The notes under the pieces: model-generated | Told to the model about the DNA's origin: nothing | Database searches by the model: none | What the model saw: the letters and a program-made list of their open reading frames with translations, nothing else | Position numbers and translations under genes: made by a program | Shown: positions 1 to 7,609 of the stretch, piece by piece | Layout: every line of letters begins with the position of its first letter | How positions within the stretch are numbered: position 1 is the stretch's first letter | Origin: CAZBDV01 sp964490765 | Lineage (GTDB): Bacteria; Cloacimonadota; Cloacimonadia; Cloacimonadales; JAJBBL01 | Direction of reading: 5' to 3' | Assembly: GCA_964490765.1 (NCBI GenBank) | Contig: CAZBDV010000040.1 | Location: forward strand, 1 to 18,779 | DNA length: 18,779 bases

Positions 1-52
1 ACTCCAGATTTTCATTCTGGCAACAGGGGTTCGATTCCCCTAGGGGTCACCA
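1..52 (+). tRNA. tRNA-Glu (anticodon UUC), 5' end cut off by the window
   Basis: The 3' two thirds of a tRNA. The anticodon arm is CCAGA / TCTGG around the loop TTTTCAT, giving anticodon TTC at 11-13. The T arm is AGGGG-TTCGATT-CCCCT at 25-41. The 3' acceptor strand is AGGGGTC at 42-48, followed by discriminator A49 and an encoded CCA at 50-52. The D arm and 5' acceptor strand lie outside the window. The anticodon stem and T arm are identical to the next tRNA, which suggests tandem duplication. Confidence 0.93.
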
Positions 53-63
53 AAATTTCATCC

Positions 64-139
64 GACCCATTCGTCTAGTGGCCTAGGACTCCAGATTCTC
101 AGTCTGGCAACAGGGGTTCGATTCCCCTATGGGTTACCA
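64..139 (+). tRNA. tRNA-Glu (anticodon CUC)
   Basis: A complete 76-nt cloverleaf. The acceptor stem is GACCCAT (64-70) with ATGGGTT (129-135), including a terminal G-U pair. The D stem is GTCT/GGAC (73-76 with 86-89). The anticodon stem is CCAGA/TCTGG around TTCTCAG, with CTC at 98-100. The T stem is AGGGG/CCCCT (112-116 with 124-128). Discriminator A136 is followed by an encoded CCA. It lies 11 nt after the first tRNA-Glu and is probably co-transcribed with it. Together the two isoacceptors read GAA and GAG. Confidence 0.97.
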
Positions 140-143
140 TAAT

Positions 144-178
144 AAAAGAGTCATTACATTATGTAATGACTCTTTTTT
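144..178 (+). terminator. Rho-independent terminator of the tRNA-Glu pair
   Basis: A perfect inverted repeat centred on base 160. Bases 148-159 pair with 161-172, and flanking A144-A147 can pair with T173-T176. The right arm runs directly into a T tract ending at 178. It begins five bases after the CCA end of the second tRNA. A stem this close to its own centre needs a few central bases as loop, but the GC-containing lower stem plus T tract is a typical intrinsic terminator. The A/T flanks mean it could also work from the other strand. Confidence 0.9.
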
Positions 179-410
179 GTAGACAGCAATTAGAAGAATG
201 ACTTAACTGGTATTCAAATATCGATAATGGATTAATTTGTAATAAAAAATTGCTGTTCACCGTTAGACTGAGAGAATGGAATTGATATCAGACTTATAAG
301 GATAAGGGGAATATGAATAGAGTGATGAAATTGATTCTTTGCTATCTGAACTTATTTTTTGAAACAAATTATTCGTAAACCCAATACAATCAATAAATTA
401 AGGAGTCTTT
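179..410. other. Intergenic leader before the GldA-like operon
   Basis: This AT-rich 232-base stretch has no convincing ORF. The promoter of the downstream operon should lie here, but I found no pair of -35 and -10 boxes with proper spacing. Its 3' end carries a clear ribosome binding site, AAGGAG at 400-405, five bases before the ATG at 411. A 9-bp inverted repeat (183-191 with 248-256) is present but is expected by chance at this spacing. Confidence 0.5.
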
Positions 411-1349
411 ATGATCCGAATTGAGAATTTAACGAAACATTACAGCTCGGTCAGAGCAGTCAACAACATCAGTTTTCAGGTGGGTGAAGGAGAGATCCTG
501 GGTTTTTTGGGGCCAAATGGTGCAGGTAAATCGACAACTCTTAAGATCTTGACCTGTTATTTATCTCCGACAGAAGGTAACATATTTGTCGACAATTATA
601 ATATCTATGAACATCAGACTGAGATCAGAGATATGATCGGTTACCTGCCGGAGAATAATCCTCTCTATTTAGATATGACGGTTTATGATTATCTCCGCTT
701 TATTGGCCAATTAAGGGGATTGGATCAGACGTCATTTAACACTAGCCTTCGGAACGTAATAGATAAGTGCGGACTGACCGGTGTTGTATCCAAACCAATA
801 TATACTCTGTCTAAGGGATACAGGCAGAGAGTAGGATTAGCACAAGCGATAATCCACGATCCGAAGATCCTGATCCTTGACGAACCTACAGCCGGTCTCG
901 ATCCTAATCAGATAGTGGAGATACGAGATCTGATAAAAGAGTTAGGCAGAGAGAAGACTCTCATACTATCGAGCCATATTCTACAAGAAGTTCAGGCTGT
1001 CTGTAACCGGATAGTAATAATTAACAAAGGTGATATTGTAGCAGACGGCACACTGGAAGAGTTAAAGGCGAGCCTGCAGGGTAAAGCAAGACTCAACCTC
1101 GATATTATTGCCTCTGATTTTGATTCAGCGGTAATGACTGATAATATTCCTGGATTGGATATAGTCAACATAACTCCGAGAGAGAATTATCTCTCCCTCC
1201 AGATCGAGTACAGCTCTGATCAGGATTTACGTGAGAAAATCTATAGTTATATAAAGACAAGAGATTGGATCATATTGGAGATGCATCGGGAATATATGAG
1301 CCTTGAAGACTTATTCCGCACACTAACAATAGAACAAGGAGTGGCCTGA
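411..1349 (+). CDS. gldA: ABC transporter ATP-binding protein, GldA-like
   Basis: A cytoplasmic ATPase subunit that should power the membrane partner encoded next. Seen in the 312-aa product: Walker A GPNGAGKST at residues 34-42; a Q-loop region reading GYLPEN near 77-82, with Glu where Gln is usual, as is common in GldA/ABC-2 drug-exporter-like ATPases; signature LSKGY at 133-137; Walker B ILILDEP at 153-159; and the switch His189. About 100 residues follow the nucleotide-binding domain, normal for this subgroup. The ATG has AAGGAG upstream. Its TGA overlaps the next ATG by one base, implying translational coupling. GldA is known from Bacteroidetes gliding, but homologous sets occur in non-gliding bacteria, so the substrate and a motility role are unproven here. 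Confidence 0.92.
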   Translation: MIRIENLTKHYSSVRAVNNISFQVGEGEILGFLGPNGAGKSTTLKILTCYLSPTEGNIFVDNYNIYEHQTEIRDMIGYLPENNPLYLDMTVYDYLRFIGQLRGLDQTSFNTSLRNVIDKCGLTGVVSKPIYTLSKGYRQRVGLAQAIIHDPKILILDEPTAGLDPNQIVEIRDLIKELGREKTLILSSHILQEVQAVCNRIVIINKGDIVADGTLEELKASLQGKARLNLDIIASDFDSAVMTDNIPGLDIVNITPRENYLSLQIEYSSDQDLREKIYSYIKTRDWIILEMHREYMSLEDLFRTLTIEQGVA

Positions 1350-2065
1350 TGAAAAGTAAAACCGCTATTCTTATGACTAACGAGTTGAAAAATTATTTCA
1401 ACTCGGCTGCAGCTTATGTCGTTTTGGTTGTGTTTCTGCTCATAATCGGATGGTTCTTTGCAAGTCCACTTTTTCTTGTTGGTCAAGCAGAGTTACGATC
1501 CCTTTTTAGTACGACTCCCTGGATATTCCTACTCTTTGTGCCTGCAATAACCATGGGTAGCATTGCCAGAGAAAAGACAACCGGAACGTTTGAAACTCTG
1601 GCAACTTTGCCACTCAGAGAGAGTCAGATAGTCATGGGGAAGTTCTGGAGTGCTCTCCTCTTGATCTTTATAGGCATCCTCTTTACATTGGTACATTTTG
1701 CAACGATTGTGATATTGGGAAGCAACATAGACTATGGCGCAATCTTCTGCGGATATCTGGGATTGATACTAATCGGAGCAGTATATGCAGCTATCGGTAT
1801 CTTTGCCTCATCGCTGACCAGTAATCAGATCGTCGCTTTTGTTGTGAGCTTTCTCTTCATCTTTTTCTTTGTTATACTCGAATTTATATTGATATTCATT
1901 CCGAGCCCGCTGGTTCAACTATTCCAGTACTTGAGCATCGGATATCACTTTTCGAGCATCAGTAGAGGCGTAATAGACACCCGTAATATCATATACTTTC
2001 TCAGTTTGATAATCTTCTTTCTCCGGCTGGCAGTGATATCTCTTGAAACAAGAAAGTGGAGATAG
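1349..2065 (+). CDS. gldF: ABC-2 type permease, GldF-like
   Basis: A 238-aa integral membrane protein with about six hydrophobic segments, the usual size for an ABC-2 permease. After the first TM segment there is an extracytoplasmic stretch. The motif GSIAREKTTGTFETLATLP near residues 71-89 is the characteristic cytoplasmic coupling region of this family, and the C-terminal YHFSSISRGVIDTRN plus a last TM ending in ETRKW matches GldF-type permeases. The start overlaps the ATPase stop (TGATG) and is preceded by AAGGAG at 1336-1341. It should form the membrane channel with the GldA-like ATPase and the GldG-like subunit downstream. The transported substrate is not apparent. Confidence 0.9.
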   Translation: MKSKTAILMTNELKNYFNSAAAYVVLVVFLLIIGWFFASPLFLVGQAELRSLFSTTPWIFLLFVPAITMGSIAREKTTGTFETLATLPLRESQIVMGKFWSALLLIFIGILFTLVHFATIVILGSNIDYGAIFCGYLGLILIGAVYAAIGIFASSLTSNQIVAFVVSFLFIFFFVILEFILIFIPSPLVQLFQYLSIGYHFSSISRGVIDTRNIIYFLSLIIFFLRLAVISLETRKWR

Positions 2066-2076
2066 GGGGAGCAAAA

Positions 2077-3705
2077 ATGAATAATATAAAGAGAGATGAA
2101 CGGAAAAGAACATTGTTAATTAATATGGCCATTATAATGGCCATACTAATTGTTGTAAATCTAATATCGCTCAATATTTTCACTCGCCTGGATCTTTCAC
2201 GTGGCAAAATATACTCACTTTCTCAATCCAGCAGGGAAACTGTAAGAGAATTACCGGACAGATTGCTGGTCAAGGCATACTTTTCTGGGAACCTCCCTGC
2301 ACAATTAGCAGATGCTCATCGGTTTACCAGAGACATTCTTTCCGAATATCAAGCCTATTCACGAGGCAGGATCAGGTTCGAATTTATTGATCCCGGTGAT
2401 GATGAACGATTTAAGCAGGAGGCACACAGCCATCAGGTGATGCCAGTATCAATGCAGGTAATCGAGGATGACAAGCTGGAGATCCGCGAAATCTATATGG
2501 GGCTGGTCTTCATGTATCAGGGTAAAACAGAGATCATCCCCTTTATCCAGAATACCAGAGGGTTGGAATACGATATAACCAGTTCTATCAAGAAGATAAC
2601 CGATATCGGGCGTAGCACTGTTGGTTTTTTTAAAAGGGAAGAGTCATTACCTCCAATGATGCAGACCAGACAGCAACCCCAAACGATCTACAATACCATC
2701 ACAGAGATGATTTCGGACCACTATAATCTGGAAACCATTGATCTGATGGAGCCAGTAGTACCTCACATCCAGACTCTTATCTTTGGTGGGGTTAAAGATT
2801 CTTTGCATATTGAAGAACTATATAATCTGGACCAATTCTTTATGCGTGGTGGGAACGCTTTGATTTTTCAGGAACGCGTTGATGCCGATCTTCAGAACAT
2901 GACAGCCAAGCCGATAGAATCTAACCTTTTTGACCTTCTGGATCATTATGGTGTAAGGATTAAGAAAAACCTAGTAACTGATGCTAATGCCGGTCAGATA
3001 AGAGTACAGAGGCAGCAAGGCATTTTCAGTTTTGCTACTCCTGTAAGTTATCCACCCTTTCCAGTAATCAACAATGTAAACAGAGATCATATCATAACGC
3101 GTAACCTGGAACAACTTCAGTTGATCTTCGCTTCGGAGATCGATAATCCATCTGAAGGGAAAAATCTCAGTTTTGTTGAGTTGTTGAGAACTTCAGATAA
3201 CTCAGGAGAGATTAGAGAACCAGCGTATGATATATCGTTCGAAAGATATATGCAACAGAGAGACCTGCGCCGTATTCTAACAGCACCCTCCAAGATTGTT
3301 GCCGGTCTTTATGAAGGAAGAGCCGAAAGCTATTATCTCGATATTTTTCCAGAAGAGGATGATCCACTTGCAGATGATTTCTTCTACCGAACAGATAGTG
3401 CAAAGATAATTCTTGTAACAGATTCAGATTTCATTAAAGATGGTGGTGGTGCTGGAGTAATTGCAAATCTTGATTTTGTGTTAAATTCGCTCGATTATCT
3501 TATGGATGATACCGCTCTAATAGAAATTAGAGCTAGAGAAACCATTTATAAACCTTTGAGAGAATTGAGTAATTCTGGCAAGAAATTCGTTCGCTGGCTG
3601 AATATTCTATTACCCTCATTCCTCTTATTATTATTTGGATTGGTTAACTACCACAAACAGATTCAACGAAGAAAAGTCATAAGGAAGATCTATGAGCAAG
3701 AATAA
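2077..3705 (+). CDS. gldG: GldG-like ABC-transporter auxiliary protein (PF09822 type)
   Basis: A membrane-anchored auxiliary subunit of the exporter. I place the start at ATG 2077, not the upstream GTG at 2056. AGGGGGAG at 2064-2071 sits at ideal spacing from the ATG, while the GTG lies inside the permease gene. The 542-aa product has one N-terminal TM segment (about 12-35), then a motif reading DLSRGKIYSLSQSS typical of the family. A large probably periplasmic domain follows, with a GATase-like sandwich fold known for this family, and then a C-terminal TM (about 505-530) with a basic tail. The family is known from GldG of gliding bacteria but is widespread outside them. It follows the permease by 11 bases and overlaps the next gene by 14. 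Confidence 0.88.
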   Translation: MNNIKRDERKRTLLINMAIIMAILIVVNLISLNIFTRLDLSRGKIYSLSQSSRETVRELPDRLLVKAYFSGNLPAQLADAHRFTRDILSEYQAYSRGRIRFEFIDPGDDERFKQEAHSHQVMPVSMQVIEDDKLEIREIYMGLVFMYQGKTEIIPFIQNTRGLEYDITSSIKKITDIGRSTVGFFKREESLPPMMQTRQQPQTIYNTITEMISDHYNLETIDLMEPVVPHIQTLIFGGVKDSLHIEELYNLDQFFMRGGNALIFQERVDADLQNMTAKPIESNLFDLLDHYGVRIKKNLVTDANAGQIRVQRQQGIFSFATPVSYPPFPVINNVNRDHIITRNLEQLQLIFASEIDNPSEGKNLSFVELLRTSDNSGEIREPAYDISFERYMQQRDLRRILTAPSKIVAGLYEGRAESYYLDIFPEEDDPLADDFFYRTDSAKIILVTDSDFIKDGGGAGVIANLDFVLNSLDYLMDDTALIEIRARETIYKPLRELSNSGKKFVRWLNILLPSFLLLLFGLVNYHKQIQRRKVIRKIYEQE

Positions 3706-4606
3706 TGTTATACTCATCATCTTACTGCTAATACTCGTAGTTGCTCTCTTTGTTATCCGTTTTACGAGTGATACGAGAGAGAAAAGAGTCCGGTTTTTTG
3801 ATATCAATCCGGAAAAGATTTCGCAGATCGAAATTGTTTCTGCCCGAGATACTCTTGTTGTTTCTCACGATGGAATAGAATGGAGTATAGAATATCCTTT
3901 CTATTTTCAGATTGCTGAAAACAGACTCGATAGCTTTTTCGATCAGGTGTTATCTGTAGAGACCTCCAGTATGCCTGTTGCGCTATCTGAGGAATCCTTT
4001 GCAAGTTACCAATTGACCGATGATCGAGGAACAAAGCTTAACTTCTATGACAGTCACGACAAGTTACTCGACTCGGTATTGATTGGCAGGAGTGGAAGAT
4101 CAGCTTTTGCCCGTCGGTCGGATGATAACAGGGTTTTTCAACTGATGGACAATATATCTTTTATTGTGTCGCCAAGACTGAATGCCTGGCGAAACCACCA
4201 GATTGTAGGATTTCCTGCAGTAGTGATAGAAAACATCGAGGTCATCTACCAATTGAACCACTATAATATTACAGCTACCGATTCTCTCTGGCATTTTAGC
4301 GATGACAACCATGCTTTCTCTATCCCAGATAATAATAATGCATTGAGACAGGCATTGAATAAGATAGAGAATATGAACGCCCACGGCTTCAAAGACTTTG
4401 AATATGAAGAATATGCTGCAATACTCGCAGAACCGCAATTGCTTCTCAAAATCAGAACAGTTGATGGAAAAGAGACGAACCTGACCTTTGCTTACACCGA
4501 TGAGGAGAATTTTGTAGTCCAGCGTGATAACATGACAGACCATCTATTTGTAATCGACGCGGAGACTGTTGACCTGTTCACGAAATCGCCACAACATTTT
4601 CAGTAA
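3692..4606 (+). CDS. DUF4340 domain protein, membrane anchored
   Basis: A 304-aa protein with a single N-terminal TM segment (about 5-23) followed by an extracytoplasmic beta-rich domain. The segment pattern FFDINPEKISQIEI then DGIEWSIEYP, with a repeat of that pattern in the second half (IENIEVIYQ then DSLWHFS), fits the DUF4340 family, which is built of tandem similar units. Its start lies inside the end of the GldG-like gene (14-base overlap), with AAGGAAG at 3681-3687 as the ribosome binding site. DUF4340 genes commonly accompany GldA/F/G-type exporters. A periplasmic accessory role with the GldG-like domain is inferred; no enzymatic residues are recognisable. Confidence 0.82.
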   Translation: MSKNNVILIILLLILVVALFVIRFTSDTREKRVRFFDINPEKISQIEIVSARDTLVVSHDGIEWSIEYPFYFQIAENRLDSFFDQVLSVETSSMPVALSEESFASYQLTDDRGTKLNFYDSHDKLLDSVLIGRSGRSAFARRSDDNRVFQLMDNISFIVSPRLNAWRNHQIVGFPAVVIENIEVIYQLNHYNITATDSLWHFSDDNHAFSIPDNNNALRQALNKIENMNAHGFKDFEYEEYAAILAEPQLLLKIRTVDGKETNLTFAYTDEENFVVQRDNMTDHLFVIDAETVDLFTKSPQHFQ

Positions 4607-4680
4607 GACTAACTGCCTGTGGCTTTCGTATTAATCTTTATTCTCTTGACAAGATTTGGAGATAAACGACTGAATTGATT

Positions 4681-5358
4681 ATGATTAACGGCAGGACAAC
4701 TCCCATATTAATAATACTGATTGTCAGTATTCAGGTTTTTATCTGTAATACTGCCTATGCTCAGACAGAATTACTTCAACTTGCCCGGTTACATTACGAT
4801 GGAGGTGGTGACTGGTATAATGACCCTGATACCCTGCCCAATCTGGTTGAATATCTCAATAGAACTATACAGACGGATTTCTCAACCGTTCAGGCAGTAG
4901 TCAGGCCTTCAGAAGCCAATCTTTTTGACCATCCTTTCATCTTTATGACCGGTCATGGGAATGTCAGTTTCTCTGATCGAGATGCCCGAAATCTGAGAGA
5001 GTATCTACTCAAGGGTGGATTTCTCTATGCTGATGACGATTACGGGATGGATGAATCATTCAGAAGAGAAATTAGGAAAGTATTTCCCAATAGAGAGATG
5101 GTAGAACTTCCAGCAACCCATGAGATGTTTCACTGTTTTTTCTCCTTTCCCGAAGGTGTTCCCAAGATTCATGAGCACGATGGTAAACGTCCCCAAGCTT
5201 TTGCTATTTTTGACGATACGGGGAGGTTAATGGTTTTATACACTTACGAGACCAATATCAGCGATGCCTGGACTGCTGCCCACGATAATCCTCCCGAAGT
5301 TAGAGAGGAAGCTTTCAGAATGGGAACTAATATGATGTATTACATCATTACTCAGTGA
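4681..5358 (+). CDS. DUF4159 domain protein, secreted or periplasmic
   Basis: The product (about 225 aa) begins with a signal peptide ending NTAYA-Q, followed by a single DUF4159 domain. Recognisable family features are ARLHYDGGGDWYNDP, FIFMTGHGNVSFSD, a LREYLLKGGFLYADDDYG segment, and HEMFHCFFSFPEGVP. The fold is related to class I glutamine amidotransferase-like domains, but a catalytic Cys triad is not evident. The start is uncertain by two codons: TTG at 4675 and ATG at 4681 are both in frame, and GGAGAT at 4658-4663 is rather far from either. It follows the DUF4340 gene by about 70 bases. DUF4159 proteins have no defined biochemical role; the neighbours suggest an envelope function. Confidence 0.83.
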   Translation: MINGRTTPILIILIVSIQVFICNTAYAQTELLQLARLHYDGGGDWYNDPDTLPNLVEYLNRTIQTDFSTVQAVVRPSEANLFDHPFIFMTGHGNVSFSDRDARNLREYLLKGGFLYADDDYGMDESFRREIRKVFPNREMVELPATHEMFHCFFSFPEGVPKIHEHDGKRPQAFAIFDDTGRLMVLYTYETNISDAWTAAHDNPPEVREEAFRMGTNMMYYIITQ

Positions 5359-5371
5359 CGGAGTACATCTT

Positions 5372-6103
5372 TTGCGTATCTACATAGCATCGGATTTTCA
5401 TCTCGCCTTCTCAGCAACTGAACGAGAAGAGCAAGAACGCAATGATAAGGTCATAGAGTTTCTGGAAAGCCTGCTCAGCAAGGCAGATATTCTGATTCTG
5501 AATGGAGATATCTTTGATCTCTGGTATGATTGGCAAAATACTATTATCAAAGGATACTTCCCGATACTAAAAAAACTGGCTGACCTGAAAGAAGCAGGTT
5601 GTAGATTGATCTTCATTGCTGGGAATCACGACTTCTGGTTTGGTGACTTTTTCCGTAATTATCTTGATTGTGAGGTTCACCTTGAGTATTTCGCCGAGAC
5701 GATAGATGGTAAACGTGTCTTCGTTTCACATGGTGACATATATACGAGCAATGATTTTCGCTATCATCTCTTTCGTAATCTATTACGGAATGCTTTTGTC
5801 AGATCTATTTTTTCTATTCTTCATCCCGAAATTGCACTCAAATTAGGAAAGCTCATTTCCCGTACCAGTAGAAGGAGAAATCCCAACCCGACAAAGAACG
5901 ATATTAAACGCTCCACAGGACTCGATAGATTTGCTCAATCCAAATCTTCTTCTTATGATCAGATCATTCTCAGCCATACACATTCTCCGAAGATAGAGAA
6001 ACTACAGAATGGTTCTATCTATATCAATACCGGAGACTGGATAATCCACAATTCTTATGTCGAGATAATAGATGGGGAAGCAAGACTCCTTTATTTCAAG
6101 TAG
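5372..6103 (+). CDS. lpxH: UDP-2,3-diacylglucosamine diphosphatase-like metallophosphoesterase
   Basis: A 243-aa calcineurin-like phosphoesterase with the complete di-metal ligand set: D8 and H10 (SDFH), D46 (NGD), N85 (GNHD at 84-87), H120 (SHGD) and H202/H204 (SHTH). Spacing and length are close to E. coli LpxH (about 240 aa), which removes UMP from UDP-2,3-diacylglucosamine in lipid A synthesis at the inner membrane. The GDIFDLWYDW stretch also fits LpxH-type enzymes. The start is TTG at 5372, supported by GGAG eight bases upstream and by the need for the SDFH strand at the N-terminus. It follows the DUF4159 gene by 13 bases. LpxH or a close paralogue is likely. Substrate assignment from sequence alone is less sure than the fold. 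Confidence 0.82.
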   Translation: MRIYIASDFHLAFSATEREEQERNDKVIEFLESLLSKADILILNGDIFDLWYDWQNTIIKGYFPILKKLADLKEAGCRLIFIAGNHDFWFGDFFRNYLDCEVHLEYFAETIDGKRVFVSHGDIYTSNDFRYHLFRNLLRNAFVRSIFSILHPEIALKLGKLISRTSRRRNPNPTKNDIKRSTGLDRFAQSKSSSYDQIILSHTHSPKIEKLQNGSIYINTGDWIIHNSYVEIIDGEARLLYFK

Positions 6104-6269
6104 TCAAGAATCTTCGTCTGAGCAATAGATAGCATCACCTGCATGATAAAGTCATCAACTTGTCTTGACTAGTTCTGCAAAGAAAAAAATATTGTTAACA
6201 AATCATGACCCTATGTCGTTATTCCGTTAGTAGTTAAAAAAGCTACTGCGGCAGAAGCCGATCATAAGC

Positions 6270-6275
6270 TATAAT
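6270..6275 (+). promoter_or_regulatory. Possible -10 element of the HU-like gene
   Basis: TATAAT, a perfect sigma-70-type -10 hexamer, lies 21 bases before the HU start codon. No acceptable -35 hexamer is found 16-18 bases upstream, and the resulting leader would be only about 15 bases. It is in AT-rich DNA where such hexamers arise by chance. Confidence 0.25.
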
Positions 6276-6296
6276 ATAGAAATTTTAGGAGGAAAG

Positions 6297-6575
6297 ATGA
6301 CAAAAGCTGAAATCGTACAGGTAATCTCGGAAAAGACTGGCTTTGTAAGAGATGATATTGCTACTATTGTAGATGCATTTCTGGAAACTGTAAAAGAGAG
6401 TATCGTTGACGGGAAACATATTGAGATTCGTGGTTTCGGAACCATGAAAGTCAAGGAGAGAAAAGAGACAGTAGCCCGAAATCCCAGGACAGGCGAAAAG
6501 GTTACTATTCCTAAAAGAAAGGTACCTACCTTCAAGTTCTCCAAAGAGTTTAAAAATTCTGTAAGCAAAAAGTAG
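6297..6575 (+). CDS. HU/IHF-family DNA-binding protein
   Basis: A 92-aa nucleoid protein of the standard length for the family. N-terminal helices (residues 1-38) form the dimer core. RGFGTMKV at 45-52 is the conserved turn. RNPRTGE at 61-67 is the tip of the DNA-gripping arm, with the intercalating Pro63. The C-terminal segment KRKVPTFKFSKEFK is also conserved. It should bind and bend DNA as a homodimer or heterodimer. The ATG is preceded by a strong TAGGAGG at 6286-6292. It is separated from its neighbours by about 190 and 270 bases and appears to be its own transcription unit. HU and IHF subunits cannot be told apart reliably here. Confidence 0.96.
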   Translation: MTKAEIVQVISEKTGFVRDDIATIVDAFLETVKESIVDGKHIEIRGFGTMKVKERKETVARNPRTGEKVTIPKRKVPTFKFSKEFKNSVSKK

Positions 6576-6662
6576 AGTCAATTATAGAATTTCTTAGTAA
6601 TAGATGTTTGGGCTCGATTATCATCATCCAGAACGTTTTCAATCTAGTGAATCATGGCGATT

Positions 6663-6743
6663 GAACGGGAGAGAGACGAATGGCACATTCTACATGAGTC
6701 TGGCCATTTTATCGGAGATCAGTACTGTTCTCTGCTCCCGTTT
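6663..6743 (+). other. Potential long stem-loop in the HU-nitroreductase gap
   Basis: Bases 6664-6671 (AACGGGAG) pair perfectly with 6735-6742. After a one-base bulge at G6734, bases 6672-6676 pair with 6729-6733, giving 13 pairs plus a terminal G-U. Inside, AATGGC (6679-6684) pairs with GCCATT (6703-6708). T-rich sequence follows (TTTT at 6741-6744, TTTTTT at 6752-6757). It could be a 3' structure or terminator of the HU transcript, or a small structured RNA. The rest of the 268-base gap (6576-6843) holds no convincing gene. Confidence 0.4.
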
Positions 6744-6765
6744 TATAGAGATTTTTTGTTACCGA

Positions 6766-6794
6766 TTAACTCAATCTTGTTATAAACTGATAAT
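6766..6794 (+). promoter_or_regulatory. Candidate promoter of the nitroreductase-PCMT-SpeE-like run
   Basis: TTAACT (6766-6771, four of six matches to TTGACA) is separated by 17 bases from GATAAT (6789-6794, five of six matches to TATAAT). Transcription would start near 6801, leaving a leader of about 43 bases before the ATG at 6844. It lies just after the potential stem-loop, a sensible position for a new transcription unit. The prediction is by eye. Confidence 0.35.
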
Positions 6795-6843
6795 CTTTCA
6801 GATGAATTCGGAGTTCTTAACTCAATGAATCAGGGAGATAATT

Positions 6844-7575
6844 ATGTTGTATTCACTAATTGAAATATTTGGCAAACTATTAATCTCACCCCTTCTAGCC
6901 ATAACCCTCTTACTATTGCCATTATCCCTCTCCTGCAGTGACAGGAATACAGATAGCAATGAGAAGAGTTCTTCTGACCGTCTAATTAAACTCCCTGATC
7001 CCAAACTGAAGAGTCTCGTTTCTGTAGAGGAAGCATTACAGAGCAGAAGATCTACCAGACGATTCAGGGACGAGCAGTTGGATTTGACTATTGTCAGCCA
7101 GATTCTCTGGTCAGCACAGGGTATTACCTCTAATGAACAGGGTTATCGAACTGCTCCCTCCGCGGGAGCAAGCTATCCGCTCGAGACTTATATCGTCGCT
7201 AATAACATCGATGGATTACAATCCGGTCTATATCAGTATATCCCCGACAGTCATCAAGTTAGAGAAGTCTTCAATGGTAATCTTAGCGCGGAACTTGCCA
7301 ATGCTGCGCTCAGACAGACTTCTGTGAGAGACGGAGCATTGGTTGTTATTATTGCTGCTGTATATGACAGGATAACGGGTAGATATGGTGAACGTGGTAT
7401 AAAATATACACATATGGAAGTCGGTCATGTAGGACAGAACATCCATCTGCAGGCAGAATCACTCGGTCTTGGTACAGTTGTCATTGGTGCTTTTAATGAT
7501 GACCAGGTTAAAGAAGTACTTCGTTTTCCCGAAAATGTTATCCCGCTGTATATCATGCCGATAGGTAAAAGATAG
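6844..7575 (+). CDS. Exported SagB-like nitroreductase-family protein
   Basis: A 243-aa product with an N-terminal hydrophobic segment (about 12-30) ending in Cys31, compatible with a lipoprotein signal, although the lipobox-like SLSC is not canonical. Residues 60-243 form a nitroreductase fold, with the FMN phosphate-binding RRSTRRF at 68-74 and PSAGASYPLE at 105-114, the hallmark of the SagB/ThcOx-type subgroup. The C-terminal LGLGTVVIGAF and IPLYIMPIGK are also conserved in the fold. The family binds FMN and performs NAD(P)H-dependent or dehydrogenase chemistry. No azoline cyclodehydratase or precursor peptide is nearby, so a bacteriocin role is not supported. The start has AGGGAG at 6832-6837. 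The physiological substrate is unknown. Confidence 0.85.
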   Translation: MLYSLIEIFGKLLISPLLAITLLLLPLSLSCSDRNTDSNEKSSSDRLIKLPDPKLKSLVSVEEALQSRRSTRRFRDEQLDLTIVSQILWSAQGITSNEQGYRTAPSAGASYPLETYIVANNIDGLQSGLYQYIPDSHQVREVFNGNLSAELANAALRQTSVRDGALVVIIAAVYDRITGRYGERGIKYTHMEVGHVGQNIHLQAESLGLGTVVIGAFNDDQVKEVLRFPENVIPLYIMPIGKR

Positions 7576-7609
7576 AGAACTTTCTACTATAAAAATAACT
7601 GGGTACAAC

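Noticed and set aside
183..256. 9-bp inverted repeat ACAGCAATT / AATTGCTGT in the leader of the exporter operon
   Set aside because: Same reasoning: a long loop and a length expected by chance.
4100..4543. Minus-strand 147-codon ORF antisense to the DUF4340 gene
   Set aside because: It lies wholly inside a gene whose frame, coupling and ribosome binding site are convincing; the antisense product resembles no family.
4646..4651. Perfect TTGACA before the DUF4159 gene
   Set aside because: No -10 hexamer at 16-18 bases; the expected position falls at the start codon.
6101..6171. 9-bp inverted repeat TAGTCAAGA / TCTTGACTA after the LpxH-like gene
   Set aside because: Arms are more than 50 bases apart, there is no T tract, and a few such repeats are expected by chance in a window this long.
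6604..6828. Plus-strand 74-codon ORF after the HU gene
   Set aside because: No ribosome binding site, unusual composition, and it overlaps the hairpin and candidate promoter; no family resemblance.
6844..7575. Azole-modified peptide (SagB) biosynthesis cluster
   Set aside because: Only the SagB-like nitroreductase is present; no cyclodehydratase, docking protein or short precursor peptide is visible nearby, and this protein carries an export signal.
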